Shown here one piece after another: positions 1 to 8,851 of a stretch of 54,991 nt of DNA. The DNA comes from Bradyrhizobium sp. NAS96.2 (GTDB lineage Bacteria > Pseudomonadota > Alphaproteobacteria > Rhizobiales > Xanthobacteraceae). Under the pieces are notes generated by a model. It was not told the DNA's origin. It did no database searches and worked only from the letters and a program-made list of their open reading frames with translations. Each line of letters starts with the position of its first letter. The first letter of the stretch is position 1. Made by a program: the position numbers and the translations under genes. The stretch lies in the NCBI RefSeq assembly GCF_001908235.1, contig NZ_LGHK01000003.1:1-54991 (forward strand), written 5' to 3'.

Positions 1-120
1 CCTCAGCACCTTCCGGACCGTGTTCCGCGACACCTTCAGATCACGTGCGATCTCCTTGATCGTCTTGCCCTTGATGAAGTGCTCGCGCCGGATCCGGGCA
101 ATCGTCTCCACGATCAGCAT
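1..120 (-). CDS. istA: IS21-family transposase IstA, N-terminal part (runs off window start)
   Basis: Reading the minus strand from the ATG at 118-120 gives 40 codons, open to the window edge. The product starts MLIVETIARIRREHF and continues with KGKTIKEIARDLKVSRNTV, the N-terminal helix-turn-helix typical of IstA proteins of IS21-family elements. IstA is the DDE transposase of these elements and works with the helper ATPase IstB, which would lie beyond the window. The two IS21-like terminal repeats just upstream (172-229) support the assignment. It is partial only because the window starts here; whether the whole IS is intact cannot be judged. Confidence 0.85.
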   Translation of the reverse strand, partial: MLIVETIARIRREHFIKGKTIKEIARDLKVSRNTVRKVLR

Positions 121-171
121 CCCCCACCACCTGCTTCGTTCCAAAGCAGGCGGCGCAACAGACCAATCTGT

Positions 172-229
172 AGGGGGTCAATTTTGGACGCCGATCCCCC
201 GGCTTAGGGGGTCAATATTGCAGGCCGAA
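172..229. repeat. IS21-type tandem terminal repeats (two copies)
   Basis: Two similar 24-bp blocks at 172-195 and 206-229 both begin AGGGGGTCAAT and differ at only a few positions. They lie upstream of the istA start, where IS21-family elements carry multiple terminal repeats that bind the transposase. Read from outside, the IS end is probably near 234, where the minus strand reads TGTCATTC. The exact end cannot be fixed without the other end of the element or a target duplication. Confidence 0.7.
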
Positions 230-234
230 TGACA

Positions 235-596
235 CCATTGATGTGCAGGCGTCGGCTTTTCCGATCGATCCTGCCGTTTTCCGATGCTGCGGTGGGCGCC
301 GGCAGCCATGGTAATCCCCGTCAGTTCGGGCATGGGCTCGCGTCCAACGCACCCTCGAATGGGCTGATCAGGCCCGAGGGACGGCAAGGGCCTCGATCGC
401 CTTCCCGCAACAGCTCACGCCTGCTTTTTCCCCCTGCCGCCTGGCGGCGTCCTTCCTCGCGCAAGACAAAAAAGCAGGCTTTCGCCGTCCTCCGCTGGCG
501 CTGCGGGCCTTAAGGCTGCGGGCCGATCGCTCCCCGGGCCAAGGACAGCCATCGAGGCTGCGATGGACGCAGCCCGAGCAACAGAGGAAGATTACC
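235..596. other. Non-coding stretch between IS21 end and DUF736 gene
   Basis: No convincing gene is present. The minus strand next to the IS end encodes a short open stretch ending RRLHINGVIRP before it runs into the IS. It resembles a peptide coded near 6513-6531, and the two sites share 17 of 19 bases. This suggests a remnant cut by the insertion. The rest probably carries the DUF736 promoter, but no clear -35/-10 pair was found. Confidence 0.35.
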
Positions 597-908
597 ATGG
601 CTACCATCGGCACCTTCACCGCTTCGGACAACGGCTACACCGGCTCGATCAAGACGCTGACGCTCAACATCAAGGCCAAGTTCATGGCGTCCGAGAAGGA
701 CAACGACAAGGCTCCCGACTACCGCATTTTCGCCGGCGCAACCGAGTTCGGCGCCGCCTGGAAGAAGACCGTTCGCGACAGCGACCGCGAATATCTCTCG
801 GTCAAGCTCGACGATCCGAGCTTCCCGGCTCCGATCTACGCCTCGCTGGTCAAGGTCGAAGGCGACGAGGATTTCACCCTGATCTGGTCGCGCCGCAGCG
901 GCGACTGA
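597..908 (+). CDS. DUF736 domain-containing protein
   Basis: A 103-residue product covering the whole DUF736 family: it opens [20 protein letters not shown], has an internal [17 protein letters not shown] block, and ends [19 protein letters not shown]. Start choice is supported by an AGAGGAAG ribosome site just upstream. DUF736 proteins are small soluble proteins of unknown function, very common in alphaproteobacterial conjugative elements and plasmids, often near replication or transfer genes. That fits the conjugation genes downstream. A strong terminator follows 16 bases after the stop, so it appears to be a single-gene transcript. Function is unknown; family assignment is firm. Confidence 0.9.
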   Translation: MATIGTFTASDNGYTGSIKTLTLNIKAKFMASEKDNDKAPDYRIFAGATEFGAAWKKTVRDSDREYLSVKLDDPSFPAPIYASLVKVEGDEDFTLIWSRRSGD

Positions 909-923
909 TCGCACCGGATCATC

Positions 924-953
924 AGCCCCGCCTCCTCGGAGGCGGGGCTTTTG
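924..953 (+). terminator. Rho-independent terminator after DUF736 gene
   Basis: The stem AGCCCCGCCTCC pairs with GGAGGCGGGGCT across a very short loop and is followed by TTTTGCGTTT. It lies 16 bases beyond the DUF736 stop codon. Confidence 0.85.
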
Positions 954-1387
954 CGTTTGATGCGGGGGATATTTCCGCCGAGAGGCGAGCTCCGCGGCCG
1001 GCGAAAGGACGACAAGCTAGGGGGATTTTGCACGGCGTGCCCGCGGATCTCTTGAGATTTCGCGTCGCGTTGCGTTCGGATTGTCGATCGCCGAACCCAG
1101 TGTTGAGCCCGTTGCCGCGATCGGCCGCAACGTGATCGGCACTGGTTGCAGGGCCGGGGTCATTGCCCATCAATTTGGTGAATCCAACGTCGCGGGTGGT
1201 TTGTATTTCAGGCGCATGGCAATTTGGGCAAAGCAAAAGCCACCAGCGGCGATGACGAAGCAGGGTGGGACGCATGGCTCTTCAAATCGGGCTTCGAGAT
1301 ACCGGTGCACGGGGATAACGCGATCGTGGCCGAATCCGGAGCCTGGTGCGACGACTTGGAGCGTCGTTGCCACAAGGGAGAGCTCCG
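954..1387. other. Non-coding flank upstream of IS110 transposase, possible bridge-RNA region
   Basis: No gene is visible in these 434 bases. IS110-group elements are known to encode a structured bridge RNA in the non-coding end upstream of the transposase, so this is where one would look. The last 45 bases contain a hairpin-prone stretch (about 1345-1375, ACGAC pairing with GTCGT) just before the ribosome site AAGGGAGAG. IS termini and a bridge RNA could not be defined by eye. IS1111-type relatives carry the RNA downstream instead. Confidence 0.3.
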
Positions 1388-2451
1388 ATGAAACTCTATG
1401 TTGGATTGGACGTCGGCCTTGAAGAAACCAGCGTTTGCATCGTTGATAGCGAGGGTCTCACGGTCCGCGAAGTCAAGGTCAGCACCGAGCCAGAGGCGAT
1501 CCGCTCCGCGTTGGAGGGCTACGCGGATCGCCTCGATAGGGTGGGGGTTGAGGCGTCATCGCTAGGTATCTGGCTGTATCGCGAACTACAGGCAGCCGGC
1601 CTTCCAATCATTGTCGTGGAAGCGCGCCATATGCGCGTTTCGCTATCGACGATGCGCAACAAAACTGACCGAAATGATGCGCGCGGCATCGCGCAGATGA
1701 TGCGGCTGGGCTGGTACCGCGCCGTCCATGTCAAGAATATCGACATGCAAAAAATGCGCACGTTGTTGACCAACCGGAAGCTGCTCAAGCGCAAATTGGT
1801 CGACCTCGAGAACCATGTTCGCGGGGCACTGCGGGCCTATGGATTGCTCGTCGGAGCGGTCGCCCGGGGGCTTACGAAGCTCGGATCCGCGAGCTAATCG
1901 AGCACTGCGACCCGGTCTTTGCGATGTCCATCGAGGTCATGCTGGACGTGCGCCGCGCGCTTCTCGAGGGCTACGAACGGCTGCATCGCGTGCTGCTGCA
2001 GGTGGTCCAGCATGATCCCGTTTGCCGCCGTCTGATGACGGTTCCGGGCGTCGGTCCGGTCGTCGCCTTGTCCTTCAAAGTTGGCGTTGATGACCCTCAT
2101 CGCTTTGCCCGATCACGCACGGTGGGCGCCCATTTTGGCCTGACGCCGAAGCGCCACCAATCTGGAACATCGATTGATTTTGAGGGCCATATCAGCAAAC
2201 AAGGCGATATCTCCGTGCGAGAGGCGCTCTGCGAGGCGGCTGCCAGCCTGCTGCTCCGGGTCAGAAAATGGTCGGCACTGCGGGCATGGGGCCTGCGGAT
2301 CGCCAGGCGATCGAGCATGCTGTGCGCGATTGCCGCGGTGGCGCGGAAACTCGCATGCATTCTGCATCGGATGTGGGTCAGCGAGACCGATTTCCACGTC
2401 GGATTCGGTGCCAAGATCACGCAACGGCTGCGCTTAAAGCCTGCGCAATAG
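1388..2451 (+). pseudogene. IS110-family transposase, frameshifted
   Basis: The first part (1388-1897 frame) opens MKLYVGLDVGLEETSVCIVD and holds the N-terminal DEDD nuclease motifs: D of GLDVG, E of GVEASS and the KTDRNDARG block. The second part (frame open to 2451) carries the C-terminal Transposase_20 region with VPGVGPVVALSFKVG and FGLTPKRHQSG. The frames join near 1866-1870, in a run of five Gs. Adding one G there restores RGAYEARIRELIEHC, so a single-base loss best explains the break. Total length would be about 355 residues, normal for the family. It is either an inactivated transposase or a homopolymer sequence error. The serine of the C-terminal domain was not located with certainty. 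Confidence 0.85.
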
Positions 2452-3028
2452 CCTCCGCGCCGGCGAGCCAGGAAGGCGCTGGGGACACGCCCCAGCATTG
2501 TTGAGGAGGAACGAAACTAGAGATCCGCGCGCGCGGTGAGCGTCCCCTGGCGGGGCCGCGAAACGGGGAATGTCCGCTATCTCTTGCCTGCTGCCGCCCT
2601 TCGGGGACGAGAGCGCAAAACTGCTTGGACAGCCCTGTTTACGAACCTGGTGAAGAGCATGCGATGGCCCAAGTGCTGAACGCGAAGGAACGCATGGACC
2701 CCGCCTGGTGAATGCCACTGCAACGCGGTGTGGTGACGTTTGTGCGTCGTAGATGGAGGGAAGCAGCGATGCTTATTCTGCGAGGAGTCGAAGAAAAGCG
2801 TAGGAATGAGTTGACTTTGAACGCCCGATTAGGAACGCAAGATAAAAGCACTGGCGTCGTACGGCGGTTAAGTCGTTGTCTGCACATCCAGGAGTTGGCG
2901 ATACGGCGCGACGCGATGTCGCCAATGGCGCTTCAAGGCGGTGCAAGTGCTCACCGTTCGCGTCTGCGACTTGGCGATCGCCCACCGGCTTCACATATCC
3001 GCGGTCTTCTCAGCCGGGAGCACGCGAC
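2452..3028. other. Non-coding stretch before relaxase gene, possible oriT location
   Basis: No gene could be supported. Open frames here lack ribosome sites and recognisable products. The stretch lies directly upstream of the relaxase, where origins of transfer are often found. It includes an interrupted repeat of TGGCGA with TCGCCA around 2896-2925. No nic-site consensus was recognised, so oriT is only a positional guess. Confidence 0.3.
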
Positions 3029-4999
3029 ATGCATGGTGTCGATGACGACGAGGTCAAACCGAAACTAGGCCGGATCGGGAACCGCAAGGCCAGAAAGCCG
3101 ACCGGATATCTCCGACGTGTTCGCCAGGCCGCAGAACGCGCCGGTCCAAGAGTCGATCGCGGGTCGAATTTCTCAGGCGGCCGTATCGGCCGCGGTTACG
3201 CGCAAGGTGCGGTGCTTGCCGGGCGAGGCCGGAGCAAGGGGTGGCGCCGGGTCGTGATCAAGGCACGGATCGTGCGCATCAAGGCCGGCGATACCGGCGC
3301 CGTCCGGGCGCATCTGCGTTACGTGCAACGCGACGGCGTGACGCGAGAAGGTGAGCCCGGAGAACTTTACGACGCGGGGAACGACCAGGCCGACGGCAAG
3401 GCGTTTACTGAACGCAGCGCTGGCGACCGCCATCAGTTTCGCTTCATCGTGGCACCGGAGGATAGCGTCGAGCTTTCCGATCTGAAGCCCTTCATCCGTG
3501 ATCTGATGCGGCAGATGGAGAGTGACCTCGGCTCAAGGCTCGACTGGGTCGCGGCGGATCACTTCAATACGGGGCATCCGCATAGCCATGTCGTGCTGCG
3601 CGGCAGGGATGATGCGGGGCACGACCTCGTCATCGCACGGGACTACATTGCCCACGGCCTTAGGGCGCGCGCCGCGGACCTTGTCACCCGTGAGCTCGGT
3701 CCCGAAACCGAGATCGAGGCCGCACGCAAGCTTCAACGGGAGGTAACGGCCGAGCGGTTCACGCGGCTTGACCGGGGTATCCTGCGTGACGCCCAGAATG
3801 GCGTTATCGAGCTCGTTGCACAGGCCGCGCGCGATCCGGTCTGGCACACGATGCGGATGGGCCGGCTACGGACTCTCGAGCGGATGGGATTGGCGGAAGA
3901 AGACAAGCCCGGACGCTGGCGCCTTGACGCCGAGCTCGAACCGAAGCTCAGGCGCATGGGCGAGCGTGGCGACATCATCAAGACCATGCATCGCGAGCTG
4001 ACTGCGGCGGGAATCTCGCGGGCGTCAGGCAGCTATGCGATCTTCGATCCACAGCGTGACAGTGAGCGCCTGATCGGACGGGTCGTCGGCGAAGGGTTTG
4101 CGGATGAGCTGACGGAGCGCCGCTATGTGGTGGTCGATGGGGTCGACGGGCGGACACACTATGCCGAGGTCGGCGTTCTCGGGGCTAACGAAGAGCTGCC
4201 CGCGCGGAGCACGATTTTGGAGCTTAGGCCGCGCTCCGCGGAGGCTCGCCAGATCGACCGGACCATCGCTGAGGTGGCCGCTTCCAATGACGGTCTTTAC
4301 AGTGAGCGCCTGCACCGGGAGTTCGATCGCCAGGCATCGGGTGAATATATCGGAACCCACGTCCGGCGACTGGAGGCAATGCGTCGGCTAGGGATGGTGA
4401 GCCGCCTTGCCGATGACGGCTGGAAGGTCGGCGAGGACTATCTCGATCGGGCGTTTCGGTATGAAGAGCTCCAGCGCGCGCGCAATCCATTCCGCGTCGC
4501 GGTGCTGTCATGGCAAAGGCTCGAAGAGCTGCCGCACGCGGTCGGTGCGACCTGGCTCGATCGAAAGCTCCTCGGAAAGGAAACGGGTGGGCTCGCGTCA
4601 ACCGGCTTCGGAGCGGAGGTCGAGACGGCATTGCGGGCGAGACGGCGATGGCTGATCGAACAGGGGCTCGCACGAGAGGAAGGAGGACAGATGCGTTTTG
4701 CGCGGAATATGCTGCGCGCCCTTGAAGAGCGCGAGCTGGCGGGAACTGCGGCGGGCATTTCGGCTCGCACCGGGCTCGAGTATCGCAACGTCAGGGCAGG
4801 CGACAACCTCAGCGGCGTCTACAAGCGGATGCTGACGCTCAATAGCGGGCGATACGCCCTGATCGAGCAGTCGCGCGAATTTGTCCTGGTGCCCTGGCGG
4901 CCAGTTCTGGAACGCGTACGCGGACAATTCGTCAGCGGCAGTGTTGGCGGAGCTGGCATTTCCTGGTCGATCGGAATAAAGCGGGGCATCGGCCGCTAG
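3029..4999 (+). CDS. Relaxase/mobilization nuclease with DUF3363 domain
   Basis: A 656-residue protein that would nick the element at oriT and pilot the strand into the recipient. Residues about 75-210 form the relaxase domain: HLRYVQRDG near 95-103, HQFRFIVAPED near 135-145, and the three-histidine motif HFNTGHPHSH at 178-187 that binds the metal. The C-terminal two thirds match the DUF3363 region found in these alphaproteobacterial relaxases. I chose the ATG at 3029, preceded by GGGAG, because the longer open frame from 2876 adds residues with no family resemblance. It is the first plus-strand transfer gene here. It is separated from traG by the minus-strand RES/Xre pair. Product length is normal for the family. 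Confidence 0.9.
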   Translation: MHGVDDDEVKPKLGRIGNRKARKPTGYLRRVRQAAERAGPRVDRGSNFSGGRIGRGYAQGAVLAGRGRSKGWRRVVIKARIVRIKAGDTGAVRAHLRYVQRDGVTREGEPGELYDAGNDQADGKAFTERSAGDRHQFRFIVAPEDSVELSDLKPFIRDLMRQMESDLGSRLDWVAADHFNTGHPHSHVVLRGRDDAGHDLVIARDYIAHGLRARAADLVTRELGPETEIEAARKLQREVTAERFTRLDRGILRDAQNGVIELVAQAARDPVWHTMRMGRLRTLERMGLAEEDKPGRWRLDAELEPKLRRMGERGDIIKTMHRELTAAGISRASGSYAIFDPQRDSERLIGRVVGEGFADELTERRYVVVDGVDGRTHYAEVGVLGANEELPARSTILELRPRSAEARQIDRTIAEVAASNDGLYSERLHREFDRQASGEYIGTHVRRLEAMRRLGMVSRLADDGWKVGEDYLDRAFRYEELQRARNPFRVAVLSWQRLEELPHAVGATWLDRKLLGKETGGLASTGFGAEVETALRARRRWLIEQGLAREEGGQMRFARNMLRALEERELAGTAAGISARTGLEYRNVRAGDNLSGVYKRMLTLNSGRYALIEQSREFVLVPWRPVLERVRGQFVSGSVGGAGISWSIGIKRGIGR

Positions 5000-5012
5000 C
5001 TCGAGCCTCCCG

Positions 5013-5603
5013 TCAGCCCGGTGCAAGTCCGACCCTGTATCGCTGCGCAAGCCGCCAGAACCAGTCCTGATCGAGGTTGGTCTGTCGATCGATTTCTCTG
5101 ACCGAGCTGCGTACGCGATCAAACAACGCATAGCAAAGGCCTTCGTCGTCGTGGCGGGCGTAGTAGGCGATGCCGTCGGGACTGAGCGGATGATCGAAAA
5201 GCGCCTTCGACCAGGCCTGCGGCGCGTCGTAGGGCAATCCGCCATGGACCACCTCGGCGGTCGCGCCGAGAATAGCGAGTGAGGGACCGGCCAGTCTGAT
5301 CAGCGCCAGATCTTCCGTAATCTCGAGACGCGCGTAGGCTTTGCGACGGAGCAGGCCGGTATCGAGCAGGGTCCGTCCCGGCACGCGGAGGAACGTCTCT
5401 GCGAATGCGCCAAAAGGCTCCCGAGCTGCGTAAAGAACGCCGTAGCTCCCGTCGGGAGCGTTCAGCCGGCCAAGACGCGAGGTGTCGAAAAAGATCGGGT
5501 CGTACTCGGCGGTGTAGAACCGATGAACGACTGTACCTCGCCGTAGCCGGACCTGGCGGGGACGGCGGCGATCGAGATCGCCGGGCGGCAGTGGAGCGGT
5601 CAC
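5013..5603 (-). CDS. RES-domain toxin (NAD+-targeting)
   Basis: A 196-residue RES-family protein. Members of this family degrade NAD+ when freed from their Xre-type partner. The conserved set can be seen: RFY at 28-30, GRLN near 45-48, GVLYAA with Tyr58, and AETFLR with Glu69, the expected Arg/Tyr/Glu catalytic surface. The start codon overlaps the last four bases of the antitoxin gene (ATGA), so the pair is translationally coupled with antitoxin first. The order antitoxin-toxin on one transcript is the usual one. Placement inside a conjugative element suggests an addiction/stabilisation role, which is inference. Confidence 0.88.
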   Translation of the reverse strand: MTAPLPPGDLDRRRPRQVRLRRGTVVHRFYTAEYDPIFFDTSRLGRLNAPDGSYGVLYAAREPFGAFAETFLRVPGRTLLDTGLLRRKAYARLEITEDLALIRLAGPSLAILGATAEVVHGGLPYDAPQAWSKALFDHPLSPDGIAYYARHDDEGLCYALFDRVRSSVREIDRQTNLDQDWFWRLAQRYRVGLAPG

Positions 5604-6265
5604 GCGCCTTGCTGAGCCATTCGCCGGGCGGCCTCGACCACAAGTTCAACCTTGCCTTTCCGGAGCAGGTCGATCGGCTTGCGGCCGCCCAGCCGATCGT
5701 CTGGCTGAGTCAGGAAATTCAGAACGGTCCAGGGGTTGCTGGTTGGCAGGGCGTCCTGAACCGACTTGAGGCCCTCGACGACGGTGCCGTCGACGTTGAA
5801 CTGGAAGGTCGGAAAGCTCCGGTGGTTACTGGGACCGGGAACGGCAAGGAGGCTGCCTTCCTGCACGCGCTTGTCGACAGCCTGCCGGGAGATTCCCCGC
5901 AGGAGCGTTCTGACCTGCTCCAGATCATACGCGCCGCCAGATCGCCGAAGATCCTCCTGCGCAATACGGACGCCTTCAAGAACGGCGAGCGCGCGAGCAT
6001 CGGGCGTGAACGCGTCCTTGTTGACGACAGAAGCTTTCTTTGCGGCTTCGGAGAAGAAGCGGAACGCCTGACCCGTCAATTGCTTGTTTCGCTCACGCAC
6101 CTTCTGCAGCGCGGTCGCGCTTTTGGAGACAATCGCGACCTGCGCATCCGCGGGAAGCGCCAAGCTCTTCAAAGCGGCGGGCTTCTGCTTAAGTACCATC
6201 ATCACGCCGTTCTCGTGGACGGGCTGATCCTCGGTACCGGAGGGCTTTGACTGTGCCTTGGACAT
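5600..6265 (-). CDS. MbcA/ParS/Xre-type antitoxin of the RES toxin
   Basis: A 221-residue protein upstream of and overlapping the RES gene. The C-terminal part reads NPWTVLNFLTQPDDRLGGRKPIDLL, the toxin-binding domain of Xre/MbcA/ParS antitoxins. The middle (about residues 125-160) holds a helix-turn-helix-like stretch, GGAYDLEQVRTLL followed by SRQAVDKRV. The N-terminal 70 residues are Lys/Ala-rich and unlike the short canonical Xre partner. I chose the ATG at 6263-6265 because of GGGCGGAG just upstream; the open frame reaches further back but without a ribosome site. Such antitoxins usually repress their own operon, and a perfect inverted repeat lies upstream at 6302-6325. Confidence 0.85.
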   Translation of the reverse strand: MSKAQSKPSGTEDQPVHENGVMMVLKQKPAALKSLALPADAQVAIVSKSATALQKVRERNKQLTGQAFRFFSEAAKKASVVNKDAFTPDARALAVLEGVRIAQEDLRRSGGAYDLEQVRTLLRGISRQAVDKRVQEGSLLAVPGPSNHRSFPTFQFNVDGTVVEGLKSVQDALPTSNPWTVLNFLTQPDDRLGGRKPIDLLRKGKVELVVEAARRMAQQGA

Positions 6266-6301
6266 GAGCTGAACTCCGCCCTGAATATCGGGCGCGTGTG
6301 C

Positions 6302-6325
6302 AACTTTGTCAACTTTGACAAAGTT
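6302..6325 (-). promoter_or_regulatory. Putative operator/promoter of the RES/Xre operon
   Basis: AACTTTGTCA and TGACAAAGTT form a perfect 10-bp inverted repeat around ACTT. It lies 37 bases upstream of the antitoxin start. On the minus strand a TATAAT sits at 6341-6336, just before it, and a TTGACA lies inside the repeat. A protein bound here would cover the promoter. This fits autoregulation by the Xre antitoxin, which is known for the family but not shown for this site. Confidence 0.65.
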
Positions 6326-6341
6326 CAATTTAGGTATTATA

Positions 6342-6812
6342 GTAGTGTTAATTGGCTCGTGATGTATTTCCGGCGGCATTTCCCGCAAATCATGCGGAGC
6401 ATAGGGCCGCCAATCTCCGCACGCGCCCGCGTTGCAAGATCGATGGCGAGTTGGGCAATCCGTCGCGCAGCGCTTTGGTCGGCGCGCACTTTTTAGGCCG
6501 CCAGTCGATGCGACCATCGATGTGAAGGCGTGAGCGGCCTCGTTCGATTCGTTTCGTCACCTCGGGGCAGGGGCCGTACGACGAGCTATCCGGGGCGAGG
6601 CCGGACCGGTGATCAAGTTTGATCGTGCCGTTCACCTTCAATTGAGGCGCTTCCTCAACCACGCTGAGACTGCCGCAGCAACGATTTCACTTCGATAGAT
6701 ATGATCGAGCCGGATCTCGTTGCCGGCGGCGATTTTTATTCAGGTTGAATGCGAGCCGCCATCCCGCTTTTCATCTCGACGCGCTCGTTGCGAGCGTTGA
6801 GCGGGGCGGAAA
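6342..6812. other. Stretch between TA promoter and traG with possible gene remnant
   Basis: The minus strand has an open frame from 6662 to 6390 (90 codons) with two similar segments, QLKVNGTIKL and SRLHIDGRIDW. The same motif is coded beside the IS21 end (about 234-262). No ribosome site supports a start and the family is unknown. I regard it as a possible small gene or decayed copy, not a firm gene. The traG promoter probably lies in the right-hand part but was not identified. Confidence 0.3.
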
Positions 6813-8840
6813 ATGTTTCCGGCAAAAATCTACGTCGGCCAGATCGTTGTTGTCTTCGGCATCGTCGTCGCATCGACATGGGGAGCGACGCAATGGACGG
6901 CGGCAGCGCTCGGATGTCAGCCGCGGCTTGGTGCACCGTGGTTCGCCATTGGCGGCTATCCGGTCTATCTGCCCTGGCGATTGTTCGAATGGTGGTTCGC
7001 CTATGAGGCCTACGCACCCAAGATATTTGAGGAGGGCGGGGCCATCGCGGCGGCGGGCGGCATTGCGGGCGCGATGTTTGCAATCGTCAATTCGGTGTGG
7101 CGGGCACGGCAAAACCAGCTGGTCACGACCTACGGCTCCGCCCGCTGGGCAATTGCGAAGGAGATCCGCGCTGCCGGTCTGTTCGCAGGCAAGGGTGTGT
7201 TCCTTGGACGATTTGAAGATCGCTATCTGCGTCACGACGGACCCGAGCACGTCATGTGCTTCGCACCGACACGGTCGGGCAAGGGCGTGGGGCTCGTGCT
7301 TCCGACGTTGTTGTCCTGGACTTCATCGGCGGTCGTGCACGACATCAAGGGCGAAAACTGGGAGCTGACGTCCGGCTGGCGCTCGACCTTCTCGCATTGC
7401 CTGCTGTTCAATCCGACCGATCCAGCAAGCGCACGCTACAATCCGTTGCTCGAGGTCCGCAAGGGAGCGGCCGAAGTCCGCGATGTCCAGAACATTGCCG
7501 ACATCCTGGTCGACCCGGAAGGGGCACTGGAGCGCCGAAGCCACTGGGAGAAGACCAGCCACTCCCTGCTGGTGGGCGTTATCCTCCATGTTCTCTATGC
7601 GGAGCAACAGAAGACGCTGACGCGCGTCACCGAGATCCTCGCTGATCCAGCGCAGTCCTTCGAGAAAACCCTGCGGATCATGCTGGCCACCAACCATCTC
7701 GGAACCGAGGCTGCCCCCAAGGTACATCCCGTCGTCGCGGCAACCGCGCGGGAGCTCCTCAACAAATCTGAAAACGAGCGTTCCGGTGTGCTGTCGACCG
7801 CCGTGAGTTTCCTTGGCCTCTATCGCGATCCGGTTGTGAGCCGCAATACCGAGAGCTGCGATTGGCGCATCGCCGACCTCGTCACGGCGGATAAGCCGGT
7901 CACGCTGTATCTAGTCGTGCCGCCGTCAGATATCAGCCGCACCAAGCCGCTGATCCGGCTGATCCTCAATCAGATCGGCCGCCGGTTGACCGAGTCCTTG
8001 AACATCAAGGCAGGCGAGGCGAAGCATCGCCAACTTCTCCTGATGTTGGATGAGTTTCCGGCTCTCGGGAGGCTCGACTTCTTCGAAAGCGCACTCGCCT
8101 TCATGGCTGGCTACGGCATCCGCGCCTATCTCATCGCTCAATCGCTGAACCAGATTGCAAAGGCCTATGGCGAGAACAATGCGATCCTGGACAATTGCCA
8201 CGTCCGCATCGCCTTTGCGGCCAATGACGAGCGTACCGCCAAGCGCATTTCGGATGCACTCGGCACCGCGACCGAACTGCGGGCTCAAAGGAACTATGCC
8301 GGTCACCGGCTCGCGCCCTGGCTTGGCCATGTCATGGTGAGCCGCCAGGAAACCGCGCGGCCGCTGCTCACTTCGGGCGAGGTGATGCAGTTGCCACAAG
8401 ACCAGGCCATCGTGCTCGTCTCGGGGCTGGCGCCGGTTCGGGCCCGCAAGCTCAGGCACTATGAGGATGCAAATTTTGTAATGCGCTTGCATCCGTCGCC
8501 GCGCTGCGATGCCGGCGGTTATCGCGACCGCCTGGCAGCACGCGCCAGCGACTGGGATCGCCAGATCCGGGCCGTCGATCTTCGATTGGCAACGCTTCCG
8601 TACCGCGACCTCATGCAGGCGGCTGCGGAGGAGGGCGGGCTGAAGCAGCAGTTGCCGCTGTTTGAGGAAGCCGATCCCCGAGCCGAGGCGGTGCGATTTG
8701 CCGAGGAGCGGTTGCTCGATGACGAGGCAGACGTCGGCGCAGATCGCAACCAGATGCAACGCCTGGCGAACGCCTCCAGCACCGTCCGTAGCGCTCACGC
8801 AGTCACGCGCGATGACGACGATCTTCTTCCTGCATTCTGA
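6813..8840 (+). CDS. traG: Type IV coupling protein TraG (VirD4 family)
   Basis: A 675-residue inner-membrane ATPase that links the relaxase-DNA complex to the Trb secretion channel. Two hydrophobic segments lie in the first 110 residues (about 8-30 and 70-95). They are followed by the soluble VirD4-like domain with Walker A PTRSGKGVG near residue 152 and Walker B LLLMLDEFPALGRL near 408. The C-terminal end is charged. The start at 6813 is the first ATG in frame with the family N-terminus. It heads the plus-strand run that continues 11 bases later with the copG-like gene and the trb genes, so it is probably the first gene of the transfer operon. Confidence 0.95.
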   Translation: MFPAKIYVGQIVVVFGIVVASTWGATQWTAAALGCQPRLGAPWFAIGGYPVYLPWRLFEWWFAYEAYAPKIFEEGGAIAAAGGIAGAMFAIVNSVWRARQNQLVTTYGSARWAIAKEIRAAGLFAGKGVFLGRFEDRYLRHDGPEHVMCFAPTRSGKGVGLVLPTLLSWTSSAVVHDIKGENWELTSGWRSTFSHCLLFNPTDPASARYNPLLEVRKGAAEVRDVQNIADILVDPEGALERRSHWEKTSHSLLVGVILHVLYAEQQKTLTRVTEILADPAQSFEKTLRIMLATNHLGTEAAPKVHPVVAATARELLNKSENERSGVLSTAVSFLGLYRDPVVSRNTESCDWRIADLVTADKPVTLYLVVPPSDISRTKPLIRLILNQIGRRLTESLNIKAGEAKHRQLLLMLDEFPALGRLDFFESALAFMAGYGIRAYLIAQSLNQIAKAYGENNAILDNCHVRIAFAANDERTAKRISDALGTATELRAQRNYAGHRLAPWLGHVMVSRQETARPLLTSGEVMQLPQDQAIVLVSGLAPVRARKLRHYEDANFVMRLHPSPRCDAGGYRDRLAARASDWDRQIRAVDLRLATLPYRDLMQAAAEEGGLKQQLPLFEEADPRAEAVRFAEERLLDDEADVGADRNQMQRLANASSTVRSAHAVTRDDDDLLPAF

Positions 8841-8851
8841 GGGCCCTTCCT

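Noticed and set aside
2876..3028. N-terminal extension of the relaxase from the ATG at 2876
   Set aside because: The extra 51 residues show no relaxase similarity, and a ribosome site is found before the ATG at 3029.
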